Shown here: positions 52,151 to 60,611 of the stretch, one piece after another | Layout: each line of letters opens with the position of its first letter | Position numbering within the stretch: position 1 is the stretch's first letter | Source: Gordonia paraffinivorans NBRC 108238 | GTDB lineage: Bacteria; Actinomycetota; Actinomycetes; Mycobacteriales; Mycobacteriaceae | Direction of reading: 5' to 3' | Assembly: GCF_000344155.1 (NCBI RefSeq) | Contig: NZ_BAOQ01000001.1 | Location: forward strand, 1-64,000 | DNA length: 64,000 nt | Notes under the pieces: generated by a model | Seen by the model: the letters and a program-made list of their open reading frames with translations, nothing else | Databases searched by the model: none | Told to the model about the DNA's origin: nothing | Made by a program: the position numbers and the translations under genes

Positions 52151-52923
52151 CCGCGCGCGGACGCGTCCTCGCGATCACCGGCACCTCGACCGACGTCGGC
52201 AAGACCGTGGCGACCGCGGCACTGGCGGCCGCCGCGCGGGCGGGTGCGCCGACCACGGTGGCCGTGTGCAAGCCCGTCCAGACCGGGGTCGCCCCGGGCG
52301 AACCCGGTGACCTCGCCGAGGTCGCCCGTCTCGCCGGCCCGGTCACGACCGTCGAGTGCTATCGCTATCCGGAGCCCCTCGCGCCCGACACCGCGGCACG
52401 CCGAGCGGGGCTGCCGTTCGCCGATCCCGCCGTGATCGCCGGCGAGATCGACCGCCTCGCAAGCACTTACGAGCTGACCCTGGTCGAGGGTGCGGGCGGG
52501 GTCATGGTCCGGCTGGGGGAGACCGCGACCCTGCTCGACGTCGCGGGCCCGGTCCTGGCCCCGGAAACGGCCGACGGCGTGCTCGTCGTCGTGAACCCCG
52601 GCCTCGGTGCGCTCAACCATGCCGAGCTGACCGTCGACGCCATCCGCGCCCGTGGCCTGCGCCCGGCGGGCCTGGTGATCGGGTGGTGGCCGGAGGAGCC
52701 CGATCTCGCCATGCGGTGCAACCGCGACGACCTGCCGCGGGTGACCGGCGTGCCGGTGGTCGGGGTGCTGCCCGCCGGTGCCGGCGAGCTCGACCCCGCG
52801 GGGTTCGGCCGTCTCGCACCCACCTGGTTCGACCCAGAGTGGCTCGACGGTCTCCGCCCGGTAGCCGTCCGCCCCGAACCCGCCGCCCCCGCAGACCTGC
52901 CGGGACAGCTCATCCGGACCTGA
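52147..52923 (+). CDS. bioD: dethiobiotin synthetase BioD
   Basis: ATP-dependent carboxylase of 258 aa that closes the ureido ring of dethiobiotin. The P-loop GTSTDVGKT is at residues 12-20. The Lys in CKPVQTG and the [11 protein letters not shown] block are conserved. The ATG overlaps the bioF stop. The C-terminal 25 residues are Pro/Ala-rich and not conserved. Confidence 0.95.
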   Translation: MTARGRVLAITGTSTDVGKTVATAALAAAARAGAPTTVAVCKPVQTGVAPGEPGDLAEVARLAGPVTTVECYRYPEPLAPDTAARRAGLPFADPAVIAGEIDRLASTYELTLVEGAGGVMVRLGETATLLDVAGPVLAPETADGVLVVVNPGLGALNHAELTVDAIRARGLRPAGLVIGWWPEEPDLAMRCNRDDLPRVTGVPVVGVLPAGAGELDPAGFGRLAPTWFDPEWLDGLRPVAVRPEPAAPADLPGQLIRT

Positions 52924-52976
52924 AAATCTCTACCGCACCGGCACTTTCGCCGGATCACCAGCAAGGAGTTCCACCA

Positions 52977-54014
52977 GTGACCCAGGCAACCGTTGACGCA
53001 GCCCGCGACGTCCGGGCGTCCGACGACATCCTCGCGATCGCCCGCGAGCAGGTGCTCGAGCGCGGCGAGGCCCTCACCGAGGAGCAGGTGCTCACCGTCC
53101 TGCGCCTGCCCGACGACCGTCTCACCGAGCTGCTGCAGCTGGCCCACGACGTCCGGATGCGGTGGTGCGGGCCCGAGGTCGAGGTCGAGGGCATCATCTC
53201 GCTCAAGACCGGCGGATGCCCGGAGGACTGCCACTTCTGTTCGCAGTCCGGCCTGTTCGCCTCCCCGGTGCGCAGCGCGTGGATCGACATCCCGTCCCTG
53301 GTCGAGGCGGCCAAGCAGACCGCCAAGACCGGTGCCACCGAGTTCTGCATCGTCGCCGCGGTCCGCGGCCCCGACAAGCGGCTGTTGAGCCAGGTCGCCG
53401 CGGGCATCGAGGCGATCCGCAACGAGGTCGACATCCAGATCGCCTGTAGCCTGGGCATGCTCACCCAGGAGCAGGTCGACCAGCTGCGCGACATGGGCGT
53501 GCACCGCTACAACCACAACCTGGAGACCGCGCGCAGCCACTTCCCGAACGTCGTGACCACCCACACCTGGGAGGAGCGCTGGGACACGCTGCGGATGGTC
53601 CGCGAGGCCGGTATGGAGGTGTGCTGCGGCGGCATCCTCGGCATGGGCGAGACGCTCGAGCAGCGCGCCGAGTTCGCCGCGGAGCTGGCCCAACTCGAGC
53701 CGGACGAGGTGCCGCTGAACTTCCTCAACCCCCGTCCCGGCACGCCGTTCGGGGATCTCGACGTGCTGCCCGCCACCGAGGCGCTGAAGGCCGTCGCCGC
53801 GTTCCGCCTCGCACTTCCGCGCACCATCCTGCGCTTCGCCGGCGGCCGCGAGATCACCCTGGGCGACCTCGGGGCCAAGCAGGGCATCCTCGGTGGTATC
53901 AACGCCGTGATCGTCGGCAACTACCTGACGACGCTGGGGCGGCCGGCCGAGGACGATCTCGACCTGCTGAACGACCTGTCGATGCCGATCAAGTCGTTGA
54001 ACGACACGATCTGA
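52977..54014 (+). CDS. bioB: biotin synthase BioB
   Basis: Radical-SAM enzyme of 345 aa that inserts sulfur into dethiobiotin. The CxxxCxxC motif is Cys81-Cys85-Cys88 in [12 protein letters not shown]. The second-cluster ligands occur in the [12 protein letters not shown] and IACSLGML regions, and the RFAGGRE motif is present. The GTG at 52977 follows AAGGAG at 8-nt spacing. It starts 53 bp after bioD with no operator between them, so it is most likely co-transcribed. The auxiliary protein gene bsaP follows. Confidence 0.97.
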   Translation: MTQATVDAARDVRASDDILAIAREQVLERGEALTEEQVLTVLRLPDDRLTELLQLAHDVRMRWCGPEVEVEGIISLKTGGCPEDCHFCSQSGLFASPVRSAWIDIPSLVEAAKQTAKTGATEFCIVAAVRGPDKRLLSQVAAGIEAIRNEVDIQIACSLGMLTQEQVDQLRDMGVHRYNHNLETARSHFPNVVTTHTWEERWDTLRMVREAGMEVCCGGILGMGETLEQRAEFAAELAQLEPDEVPLNFLNPRPGTPFGDLDVLPATEALKAVAAFRLALPRTILRFAGGREITLGDLGAKQGILGGINAVIVGNYLTTLGRPAEDDLDLLNDLSMPIKSLNDTI

Positions 54015-54050
54015 CGTCGACCCTCGCGACGATCGGTAGCGTGTTCTCTC

Positions 54051-54290
54051 ATGATCGACACCGTCCCGGGCCCGCTCGCCGAACCGTGTAGGTACGGCGT
54101 GTACACGGGTATCGAACTGGAACTGCAGTCGCCCGACGCGATCCCGCCCGCCGCGCGCCTGGGCCTGGAACCGCCGCGCTTCTGCGGACAATGCGGGCGG
54201 CGCATGGTGGTGCAGGTCCGTCCCGACGGTTGGAGCGCACGGTGCTCCCGCCACGGCACGGTCGACTCCGCCGAGTTGGGCCGCCGGTGA
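54051..54290 (+). CDS. bsaP: biotin synthase auxiliary protein BsaP
   Basis: Product of 79 aa with four cysteines: Cys13, the CGQC pair Cys45/Cys48, and Cys65 in ARCSRHG. The conserved start includes PCRYGVYTG. It corresponds to Rv1590 next to bioB in M. tuberculosis. Homologues have been reported as BsaP, a small protein needed for activity of the actinobacterial type of biotin synthase. A role in supplying or protecting its iron-sulfur cluster fits the cysteines; that mechanism is inference. The stop overlaps the next gene. Confidence 0.88.
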   Translation: MIDTVPGPLAEPCRYGVYTGIELELQSPDAIPPAARLGLEPPRFCGQCGRRMVVQVRPDGWSARCSRHGTVDSAELGRR

Positions 54291-54895
54291 CCCCGCGCGT
54301 CGAACGCCCGGTATCGGTGCTGGTCGCCATGACCGTGGCGGTGGTGCTGATGGGCGCCATAGCCGGCATGGTCTGGGGTGTGCTCACCCCGCCGACCACC
54401 GGCGTGGTCGTCCGTGGGCTCACCCCCGAGCTGGTCACCACCGACTTCGGCGGCGTCGCCGCCTTCGCCCTCACCATGTTCGGCTACGGCGCGGCCGCGG
54501 CTCTCGTCGTGTGGATCGCGGTGCGGGCCTGGCGCGGCGTGGTCGGCTTCCTCGTGCCGGTCCTCGGCACGGTGGCCGGTTCCGCGGTCGCGGCCGAGAC
54601 CGGGATGTGGCTGGCGGGCGTGCGATTCGACGACGACGTGACCGCGTTGCCGGTCTCGTCGGTGTACGAGGTCGCTCCCGAGTTGTGGCTCGAGGGCGGA
54701 ACCAGTGCCGGCTACAGCTCCCCGTGGATTCTCCTCATCTGCGCGCCGTTCGCCTTCGCGATCGTCTACCTGGTGTGTGTGTTGTCCGCGCGCACGGCCG
54801 ATCTCGGCGTCGGAGACCTGCCCGACGACCCGTTCGCCGAGCCGGCCGGAGCAGAACTCACATCGGGGGACGCAGCGTCGCGAACTCGTCTGTGA
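54287..54895 (+). CDS. four-helix membrane protein of the biotin operon (Rv1591/DUF2567-like)
   Basis: Product of 202 aa with four hydrophobic helices (about residues 9-31, 55-77, 83-103 and 143-165) and a polar acidic tail. The GTG start overlaps the bsaP stop, so it is part of the biotin operon. Gene order matches Rv1591 of M. tuberculosis. No transporter signature is visible and function is unknown. A biotin or precursor transport role is only suggested by context. The last 38 bp overlap the convergent NUDIX gene. Confidence 0.8.
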   Translation: MTPRVERPVSVLVAMTVAVVLMGAIAGMVWGVLTPPTTGVVVRGLTPELVTTDFGGVAAFALTMFGYGAAAALVVWIAVRAWRGVVGFLVPVLGTVAGSAVAAETGMWLAGVRFDDDVTALPVSSVYEVAPELWLEGGTSAGYSSPWILLICAPFAFAIVYLVCVLSARTADLGVGDLPDDPFAEPAGAELTSGDAASRTRL

Positions 54896-55628
54896 CGCGC
54901 AATTCGTTGTCGGCGAAGGCGTACAGCGCCGGCGGGCGACCACCGGCACGGCCGGTCTTGCCGACGGTGCCGGTGGACACCACCACGGCGCGTCGGCTCA
55001 GGATGCGCAACAGGTTCGTGGTGTCGACCGGGTAGCCCAGCGCCGCGCAGTAGATCTCCGACAGCTCCGACATCGGAAAACGTTTGGGCGCGAGGGCGAA
55101 AGCGATGTTCGTGTACGAGAGTTTCGCGGCGAGCCGGTGCCGGGCCGTCTCGATGATCGCGGCGTGGTCGAACACGACCTCGGGGAGGGCGTCGACGGCA
55201 AACCAGCCGGCGCCGCCGGGAAGGCCGGACGACGCGTCGGACGGAACGAGCCCCAGGTAGCTCGAGGCGATCGTGCGGATACCGGGAACCCGATGAGGGT
55301 CGGAGAACACCGACAGCTGTTCGAGATGGGCGACGTCGCGGACGCCCATCGTCTCGGTGACGAGGCGGCGTGCGCTGGCCGACAGGTTCTCGTCGTCGGC
55401 GACGTCGCCGCGGGGCAACGACCACCGCCCGGCAGGGACCTCCGAGAGCAGGACGCTCAGCACCGGGTGCGCGGCATCGGCGTCGGCCGGCGTGCGGACC
55501 TGGAAGACGACGGGCAGCACCTCGACCCGCAGACCGGCGCCGCGCTCGTCGGCCGGGTGCGTATCGGCGTGGGGCCCACCGGAGGAGGGGCCGTCGGTGG
55601 AGGAGGAGTCGGTCCCGGCGGCTGGCAT
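54858..55628 (-). CDS. NUDIX-domain protein, probable NrtR-type NAD regulator
   Basis: Product of 256 aa. An N-terminal disordered leader precedes a NUDIX fold (about residues 35-165). A C-terminal winged-helix-like region (about 180-250) includes MSELSEIYCAALGYPVDTTNLLRILSRRAVV. This is the NrtR architecture, known to repress NAD synthesis and salvage genes in response to ADP-ribose. The NUDIX box (74-96) is degenerate: G-x5-E is kept, but the REUXEE core reads RLVTET. Hydrolase activity is therefore doubtful. It lies near nadA as Rv1593c does, but methionine aminopeptidase and XRE genes intervene. It starts 66 bp after map on the same strand. Confidence 0.8.
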   Translation of the reverse strand: MPAAGTDSSSTDGPSSGGPHADTHPADERGAGLRVEVLPVVFQVRTPADADAAHPVLSVLLSEVPAGRWSLPRGDVADDENLSASARRLVTETMGVRDVAHLEQLSVFSDPHRVPGIRTIASSYLGLVPSDASSGLPGGAGWFAVDALPEVVFDHAAIIETARHRLAAKLSYTNIAFALAPKRFPMSELSEIYCAALGYPVDTTNLLRILSRRAVVVSTGTVGKTGRAGGRPPALYAFADNELRVTDEFATLRPPM

Positions 55629-55694
55629 GCGGTGATTGTATGGCCCCGGCACGTGTCCGCGACGCAGGAACGATCCGACGCGGCGCCCGCCCCG

Positions 55695-56465
55695 TCAGGC
55701 GGGTCGTGCGGTGAGCACGCGCGCCTCGCCGTCGGTGATCGCGATCGTGTGCTCGCTGTGGGCGCCGCGCGAACCGTCGAACGACCGGATGGTCCAGCCG
55801 TCGGCGTCGAACTTGATGCGTTCGGTACCCAGCGTGAACCACGGTTCGAGCGCCAGGGTCAGTCCCGGCCGCAGCTTCATCCCGCGTCCGGGCCTGCCGA
55901 TGTTCGGCACGTGCGGGTCCTCGTGCATGGTCCGGCCGAGTCCGTGCCCGCCGAACTCGGTGTTGACCCGGTACCCGCGTGACTTCGCGACGGCGCCGAT
56001 CGCTGCGGAGATGTCGCCCAAGCGGGCCCCGGGCCGGGCCGCGTCGATCGCCGCGCGCAGCGCCTCCTCGGTGGCGGCGACCAGGCGCTGGTCCTCGGGG
56101 CGGGGCGTGCCGACGATGACGCTGCGCGCGGAGTCGGCCACCCAGCCGTCGATGGAGACCGCGATGTCCATCGACAGCAGGTCGCCGTCGGCGAGCACGT
56201 AGTCGTGGGGGAGCCCGTGCAGTACCGCGTCGTTGACCGACAGGCAGATGACGTTGCGGAACGGGCCGTTGCCGAAGGACGGTGCGTAGTCCCAGTAGCA
56301 GGACTCGGCGCCGCGCTCGGCGATCATCTCGCGGGCGCGCTGCTCGAGGTCGAGCAGGTTGACACCGACGTCGGCGCGTTCGGCGAGGTCGGCGAGGAGT
56401 TCGGCGATGAACGCGCCGGTGACCGCCATCGCCTCCACCTCTGACGGTGTCTTGAGCTCGACCAT
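55695..56465 (-). CDS. map: type I methionine aminopeptidase
   Basis: Dinuclear metal peptidase of 256 aa that removes N-terminal Met. The five metal ligands are visible: Asp100 (LSMDIAV), Asp111 (WVADSARS), His174 (EFGGHGLGRTMHEDPH), Glu207 (LALEPWF) and Glu238 (HSEHTIAI). His83 contributes to the substrate site. It lacks the N-terminal SH3-binding extension seen in some actinobacterial forms. It is probably a secondary copy, because housekeeping map in this order sits beside adk/secY. It is divergent from an XRE regulator gene with two palindromes between them. Confidence 0.93.
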   Translation of the reverse strand: MVELKTPSEVEAMAVTGAFIAELLADLAERADVGVNLLDLEQRAREMIAERGAESCYWDYAPSFGNGPFRNVICLSVNDAVLHGLPHDYVLADGDLLSMDIAVSIDGWVADSARSVIVGTPRPEDQRLVAATEEALRAAIDAARPGARLGDISAAIGAVAKSRGYRVNTEFGGHGLGRTMHEDPHVPNIGRPGRGMKLRPGLTLALEPWFTLGTERIKFDADGWTIRSFDGSRGAHSEHTIAITDGEARVLTARPA

Positions 56466-56512
56466 GTTCTCGGGTTCCCTTCGGTGGCTGCGTCGATCAT
56501 CGGCAGATGAAT

Positions 56513-56532
56513 CCCGGTATAGAAATACCGGG
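56513..56532. promoter_or_regulatory. palindromic operator 1 between map and the XRE gene
   Basis: CCCGGTAT-N4-ATACCGGG with perfect 8-bp arms. It is 48 bp upstream of map. The same half-site is repeated 24 bp away, centre to centre. Confidence 0.8.
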
Positions 56533-56538
56533 GCGTAC

Positions 56539-56554
56539 CGGTATATTCATACCG
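56539..56554. promoter_or_regulatory. palindromic operator 2 between map and the XRE gene
   Basis: CGGTAT-N4-ATACCG with perfect 6-bp arms. It occupies the -35/spacer position of the XRE promoter, so binding should block that promoter. Confidence 0.75.
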
Positions 56555-56561
56555 CATCGGA

Positions 56562-56567
56562 TAGGAT
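56562..56567 (+). promoter_or_regulatory. -10 element of a leaderless XRE transcript
   Basis: TAGGAT ends 6 bp before the XRE ATG at 56574. Transcription would start at the start codon itself. No ribosome site precedes the ATG, which agrees with a leaderless message. Confidence 0.5.
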
Positions 56568-56573
56568 CTGCCC

Positions 56574-56837
56574 ATGGTCCGCAACCCGTTGACTCCCGAG
56601 CAGATCGCCGCCGGACGCCGGTTGGGTGCCCGGTTGCGTGAACTCCGCGGCGAGCGCCCGCTGGCCGAGGTCGCCGTACATGCGGGGATCTCGCCGGAGA
56701 CGCTCCGCAAGATCGAGACGGGTCGTATGCCCACCCCGGCATTCGCGACGATCGCGGCGCTCGCGCGCTCGCTGGAGACGTCCCTCGACGATCTGGCCGT
56801 CGTTCTCGTCGGTGAAGAGGTTGCTCGCGCGGGATGA
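56574..56837 (+). CDS. small XRE-family DNA-binding regulator
   Basis: Product of 87 aa that is almost entirely one helix-turn-helix domain (about residues 10-72): GRRLGARLRELRGERPLAEVAVHAGISPETLRKIETGRMPTPAF. It has no sensor domain, so it probably dimerises and responds by concentration or a partner. It is divergent from map, with two same-sequence palindromes between them, one inside its own promoter. Autorepression and control of map are the likely roles (inference). Confidence 0.88.
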   Translation: MVRNPLTPEQIAAGRRLGARLRELRGERPLAEVAVHAGISPETLRKIETGRMPTPAFATIAALARSLETSLDDLAVVLVGEEVARAG

Positions 56838-56952
56838 CGCCGCAGTCCTCGTCTTCGACTGCCATCCGACGCCCTGATGCGTGAATGACGTGCCCCGTCC
56901 CGCGTGGGGCGGCGGGAATAGGCCCGGTGTGGCGAATGTTACGATGCATAGC

Positions 56953-56975
56953 GTTTTCGACCATGAGTCGAAAAC
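56953..56975. promoter_or_regulatory. perfect inverted repeat upstream of nadA
   Basis: GTTTTCGA-N7-TCGAAAAC, perfect 8-bp AT-rich arms, 23 bp long, 79 bp before the nadA ATG. It lies just downstream of a possible -10 (TACGAT, 56940-56945). The position suits a repressor site. With an NrtR-like protein nearby it is a candidate NrtR operator. There is no T-run, so a terminator is less likely. Confidence 0.6.
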
Positions 56976-57053
56976 CTGCCTCGGACACACGGCCCGTGAT
57001 CCGGGGAACCGACGACCCGGCGGAGCGTGCGTCGGGGAGCCAGAGGAGTGGCA

Positions 57054-58112
57054 ATGAGCATCACCAGTGATCGTCCGGCGGCCGTCACCGCGACCGGACT
57101 CCTCGATGCCGAGTGGTACGACGCTCCCGGCGGCTACGCCGGCGTCGAGCCGACCCAGGAGTGGGCGGACGAGGTCCGACGCCTCGCCCGCGCCCGCAAC
57201 GCGACGCTGCTCGCGCACAACTACCAACTGCCGGCCATTCAGGACGTCGCCGACCACGTCGGTGACTCGCTCGCGCTCTCGCGCATCGCCGCCGAGGTCG
57301 ACTCCGACGAGATCATCTTCTGCGGCGTCCACTTCATGGCCGAGACCGCCAAGATCCTCAGCCCCGAGAAGCGCGTCCTGATCCCGGACGAGCGCGCCGG
57401 GTGCTCGCTCGCCGACTCGATCACCGCCGACGAGCTGCGCGCCTGGAAGGCCGAGTTCCCCGACGCGATCGTGGTGTCGTACGTGAACACCACCGCCGAG
57501 GTGAAGGGCCTGACCGACATCTGCTGCACCTCGTCGAACGCCGTCGACGTGGTCGCCTCGATCGACCCCGACCGGGACGTGCTGTTCCTGCCCGACCAGT
57601 TCCTCGGCGCACACGTCAAGCGCGAGACCGGTCGCGACAACATCCACATCTGGGCGGGCGAGTGCCACGTGCACGCCGGCATCAACGGCGACGAGCTCGC
57701 CGACCAGGCCGCCTCGCACCCGGACGCCGACCTGTTCATCCACCCCGAATGCGGCTGTGCCACCTCGGCGCTCTACCTGGCCGGTGAGGGCGCGGTGCCC
57801 TCCGACCGGGTCAAGATCCTCTCGACCGGCGGCATGCTCGACGCCGCCCGGGAGACCGGCGCCAAGCAGGTTCTCGTCGCCACCGAGGTCGGCATGCTGC
57901 ACCAGCTGCGCAAGGCCGCGCCCGGCGTCGACTTCCAGGCCGTCAACGACCGCGCGTCCTGCCCGTACATGAAGATGATCACGCCGGCCGCGCTGCTGCG
58001 CTGCCTGCGCGAGGGACGCGACGAGGTGTTCGTCGACGCCGACGTCGCCGACAAGGCCCGCAAGAGCGTCGAGCGCATGATCGCGATCGGCAACCCGGGC
58101 TCGGGCGAGTGA
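57054..58112 (+). CDS. nadA: quinolinate synthase NadA
   Basis: [4Fe-4S] enzyme of 352 aa that condenses iminoaspartate with DHAP to quinolinate. The three cluster cysteines are probably Cys117 (ERAGCSLA), Cys233 (HPECGC) and Cys303 ([11 protein letters not shown]). The ATG at 57054 follows AGAGGAG. It is followed directly by nadC. nadB (L-aspartate oxidase), which lies between the two in M. tuberculosis, is absent here, so iminoaspartate must come from an enzyme encoded elsewhere. Confidence 0.96.
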   Translation: MSITSDRPAAVTATGLLDAEWYDAPGGYAGVEPTQEWADEVRRLARARNATLLAHNYQLPAIQDVADHVGDSLALSRIAAEVDSDEIIFCGVHFMAETAKILSPEKRVLIPDERAGCSLADSITADELRAWKAEFPDAIVVSYVNTTAEVKGLTDICCTSSNAVDVVASIDPDRDVLFLPDQFLGAHVKRETGRDNIHIWAGECHVHAGINGDELADQAASHPDADLFIHPECGCATSALYLAGEGAVPSDRVKILSTGGMLDAARETGAKQVLVATEVGMLHQLRKAAPGVDFQAVNDRASCPYMKMITPAALLRCLREGRDEVFVDADVADKARKSVERMIAIGNPGSGE

Positions 58113-58132
58113 CCCTCGGGAGAGCAGACACG

Positions 58133-59041
58133 GTGAGCGACGGATTCGTCGGACAGGAGGCGGCCGGCGGGGCGCTCGAACTCGTCGTCGACGACGAGAT
58201 CCGGGCGCTCATCCGGACCGCACTCGACGAGGACCTGCGGTACGGGCCCGATGTCACCACGGCCGCAACCGTCCCCGCGGGAGCAGTCGTCGACGCCGCG
58301 ATCGTCAGCCGCGCACACGGCGTCATCGCCGGCGTGCCGGTGGTGATCGCGGTGTTCGACGAGGTCATCGGAGCCGGCGAGTTCGAGGTGACCGAGGCCG
58401 TCGCCGACGGGACCGTCGTCGAACCCGGTGACGTGGTCCTCCGCGTCCACGCCCCGACGGCGGCGCTGCTGACCGCTGAGCGCACCGCGCTCAATCTCAT
58501 CTGCCACCTGTCCGGCATCGCGACCGCCACCCGGACCTGGGTCGACGCGGTGGCCGGATACCCGGCGAGAATCCGGGACTCCCGCAAGACCCTGCCCGGT
58601 CTGCGCGTGCTGCAGAAGTACGCGGTCCGCGCAGGTGGGGGAGTCAACCACCGGATGGGCCTGGGCGACGCCGCACTGATCAAGGACAACCACGTGGTCG
58701 CGGCCGGCTCGGTCGCGGCCGCCCTCGAGGCGGTCCGCACGGCCGCCCCGGGCCTGCCCGTCGAGGTCGAGGTGGACTCGCTCGCCCAGCTCGACGAGGT
58801 GCTGCCGCTCGAGCCGCAACTCGTGCTCCTCGACAACTTCGAGCCGTGGGAGACCCAGATCGCGGTGCAGCGTCGCAACACGCGCTCGCCGCAGACGAAG
58901 CTGGAGAGCTCGGGCGGCCTCTCTCTCGACATGGCCGAGGACTACGCCCGCACCGGCGTCGACTATCTCGCCGTGGGCGCGCTGACCCACTCGGTCACCG
59001 TGCTCGACCTGGGACTGGACATCCCGGCGCCTCGGTCCTGA
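58133..59041 (+). CDS. nadC: nicotinate-nucleotide pyrophosphorylase (carboxylating) NadC
   Basis: Quinolinate phosphoribosyltransferase of 302 aa that makes nicotinate mononucleotide. Conserved blocks are DLRYGPDVTT, RDSRKTLPGLRVLQKYAVRAGGGVNHRMGL and IKDNHV, plus the C-terminal ESSGGLSLDM phosphate site. GTG 58133 has CGGGAGAG at 8-nt spacing. GTG 58109, overlapping the nadA stop, is an alternative. It ends the NAD operon and is followed by a long hairpin. Confidence 0.95.
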   Translation: MSDGFVGQEAAGGALELVVDDEIRALIRTALDEDLRYGPDVTTAATVPAGAVVDAAIVSRAHGVIAGVPVVIAVFDEVIGAGEFEVTEAVADGTVVEPGDVVLRVHAPTAALLTAERTALNLICHLSGIATATRTWVDAVAGYPARIRDSRKTLPGLRVLQKYAVRAGGGVNHRMGLGDAALIKDNHVVAAGSVAAALEAVRTAAPGLPVEVEVDSLAQLDEVLPLEPQLVLLDNFEPWETQIAVQRRNTRSPQTKLESSGGLSLDMAEDYARTGVDYLAVGALTHSVTVLDLGLDIPAPRS

Positions 59042-59078
59042 GGGCGATCTGCCCGGACGGCCGCCGCACGACTCATGA

Positions 59079-59112
59079 CGCCCGCGGGGTGGTGATCATC
59101 ACCCCGCGGGCG
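59079..59112 (+). terminator. terminator hairpin after nadC
   Basis: CGCCCGCGGGGTG pairs perfectly with CACCCCGCGGGCG across an 8-nt loop (13-bp stem), 37 bp after the nadC stop. There is no T-run. Confidence 0.75.
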
Positions 59113-59358
59113 TTCGCTTCGCTGTCCGATCGCCACGCAACCCGATCCGCGCACCTCGACCTCTGATCGAGCCTCGGCGGTGATGTTCATCGCACCTGGT
59201 CGCTTGTCCCACCGTGGTCACGGGCGATGCTGCGATGTCGAGAAGTATTGCGAGCCAACGGTGTCCGCTGCTGTTCTGGGGTGGCGAAGTGCTTCTCGGG
59301 GGGGTCGGCACCCGGATTTCCCGCCAAACGCGTATCAGGGCGTAGATATTGGTTTCTA

Positions 59359-59630
59359 ATGCTCGGCATGAAAGTGGTCGGATGTGAGATCGGGATCGGC
59401 TCCAACAACTACTACTCCGTGCCGCAGGCGAACCAAGAGGTCGTCATCGATGACGACGCGGTCGGCCTGCCGTGGCGGGCACGCTGCGCAGCATCGTGCG
59501 GCAGGAACCGGACTACGCCGTCTCCACCCTGGTCCTCGACATCGACATCCAATCCGCCTTGTGGCCGCACGTGAGCTTCTGGACCGTGTCGATGCAGCTG
59601 GTCCGCGCCGAGTGCGGCATCGGTCGATAG
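59359..59630 (+). pseudogene. frameshifted small gene of unknown function
   Basis: Two coding-like segments lie in different frames. From ATG 59359 one frame reads MLGMKVVGCEIGIGSNNYYS and continues to VVIDDDAVGLP. From about 59475 another frame reads VAGTLRSIVRQEPDYAVSTL through ALWPHVSFWTVSMQLVRAEC to a TAG at 59628-59630. Both use GC3-rich codons like genuine genes here, while the remaining frame is Arg/His-rich and shadow-like. A single frame change near 59470 would join them into about 90 residues. I recognise no family. The upstream 240 bp are less GC-rich and hold nothing I can name. Confidence 0.4.
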
Positions 59631-59639
59631 CTGCCGGCG

Positions 59640-60488
59640 GTGGACTCAGACACCACACTTCCCGCGTCGCGGATGGCGATGGCCCGACTGGCGCCGGACT
59701 CGGAAAGTGCCTCGCCATCCCGCTCTGTCGAGAGTTCGTCTTCGACGAGCTCGGCGTCGAAGAGCGCGGAGGGTTCCGAGTCCGAGAGCTCGGGGGCCTC
59801 ATCCTCGGAGGAGTCCGAGAGTTCCTCCCCGGCAAGTGCTTCCGAGAGCACGTCCGCCGACGCCCCGGTGGCCGGGCGGGGGCCGACAACACCGTCGGAC
59901 GTCGACGTGGGCAGTCGCTTCCCGATCGTGGCGAGCGACGGCACCGACCTCGGCTCGGCGACGATCCAACAGGTAGAGTCCGATGCCCCGTCGGAGGGTG
60001 CGCCCGCGACGGTGGCGGTGAAGATGTCGATCACGACGTCCGATGCCGGCGGAGGCCAACGGTTGTCGTCTGTCTCGTGGAAGGACTTCGGTGCGATCGT
60101 CGGGGGAGTGGAACAGGATGCCGGCCGGGCGTCGGGCGGTCCGTCGCCGCAGCTGCCCGACGAGCTGGAGCCGGGGCGCACCTACACCGGGTGGGTGACG
60201 TTCACGGCCCCGAGCGTGGCGGGCAAGGCGATCTGGAAGCCCTCGGGCACAGCGGGATTCAGGTTCGTCTTGCCGGAACCCACGGTGCCCGTCACCACGA
60301 CGACCAGTTCGCCCGTGCCGGTCGTCGAGACACCTCAGACGAGTGAGCCCCGAGCCGCAGCGCCGTCCGAGGTGGCGCCCGCCGCCGGGGACGAGGGGGC
60401 CGAGGACCCGGAACCGGTGCCGACCCCGGAGGAGGAGTCGCGGTCGAGTTCGGACGACTCCTCGCCGGACTCCTCCGAAGACGAGTAG
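59640..60488 (+). CDS. Ser/acidic-rich protein with an immunoglobulin-like (MPT63/DUF4352-like) domain
   Basis: Product of 282 aa. The first 90 residues are very rich in Ser, Glu and Ala. A beta-rich domain (about 90-220) follows: GSRFPIVASDGTDLGSATIQQ, VAVKMSITTSDAGG, ELEPGRTYTGWVTFTAPSV and AIWKPSGTAGFRF. The order and spacing resemble the secreted MPT63/DUF4352-type Ig-like fold. A Pro/Glu/Ser tail ends in alternating Ser-Asp. No signal peptide is visible from GTG 59640, and its ribosome site is poor. Either the true start or an export signal lies upstream in another frame, or the gene is damaged. Confidence 0.55.
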   Translation: MDSDTTLPASRMAMARLAPDSESASPSRSVESSSSTSSASKSAEGSESESSGASSSEESESSSPASASESTSADAPVAGRGPTTPSDVDVGSRFPIVASDGTDLGSATIQQVESDAPSEGAPATVAVKMSITTSDAGGGQRLSSVSWKDFGAIVGGVEQDAGRASGGPSPQLPDELEPGRTYTGWVTFTAPSVAGKAIWKPSGTAGFRFVLPEPTVPVTTTTSSPVPVVETPQTSEPRAAAPSEVAPAAGDEGAEDPEPVPTPEEESRSSSDDSSPDSSEDE

Positions 60489-60501
60489 CCGAGCAGCGGC
60501 G

Positions 60502-60554
60502 GCGATCCCGTTGCGTCTGTGCCCGCGAACCGGTCTCAGGCGCAACGGGATCGC
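60502..60554. terminator. long hairpin after the Ser-rich gene
   Basis: GCGATCCCGTTGCG at 60502-60515 pairs perfectly with CGCAACGGGATCGC at 60541-60554 across a 25-nt loop. Partial pairing extends outward. It begins 13 bp after the stop codon. Confidence 0.6.
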
Positions 60555-60611
60555 TGCTGTCGAGCCGGTGGCGTGTGCGCGGTGACGCATTCGGCAACAT
60601 CGTCCGTTGGG

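Noticed and set aside
52924..52976. A separate BioQ-controlled promoter for bioB
   Set aside because: The 53-bp gap has a ribosome site but no TGNAC-N3-GTNCA palindrome and no clear -10.
59042..59358. tRNA-linked integration site or phage remnant after nadC
   Set aside because: The stretch has a terminator hairpin and slightly lower GC, but no integrase, att-like repeat or tRNA fragment.
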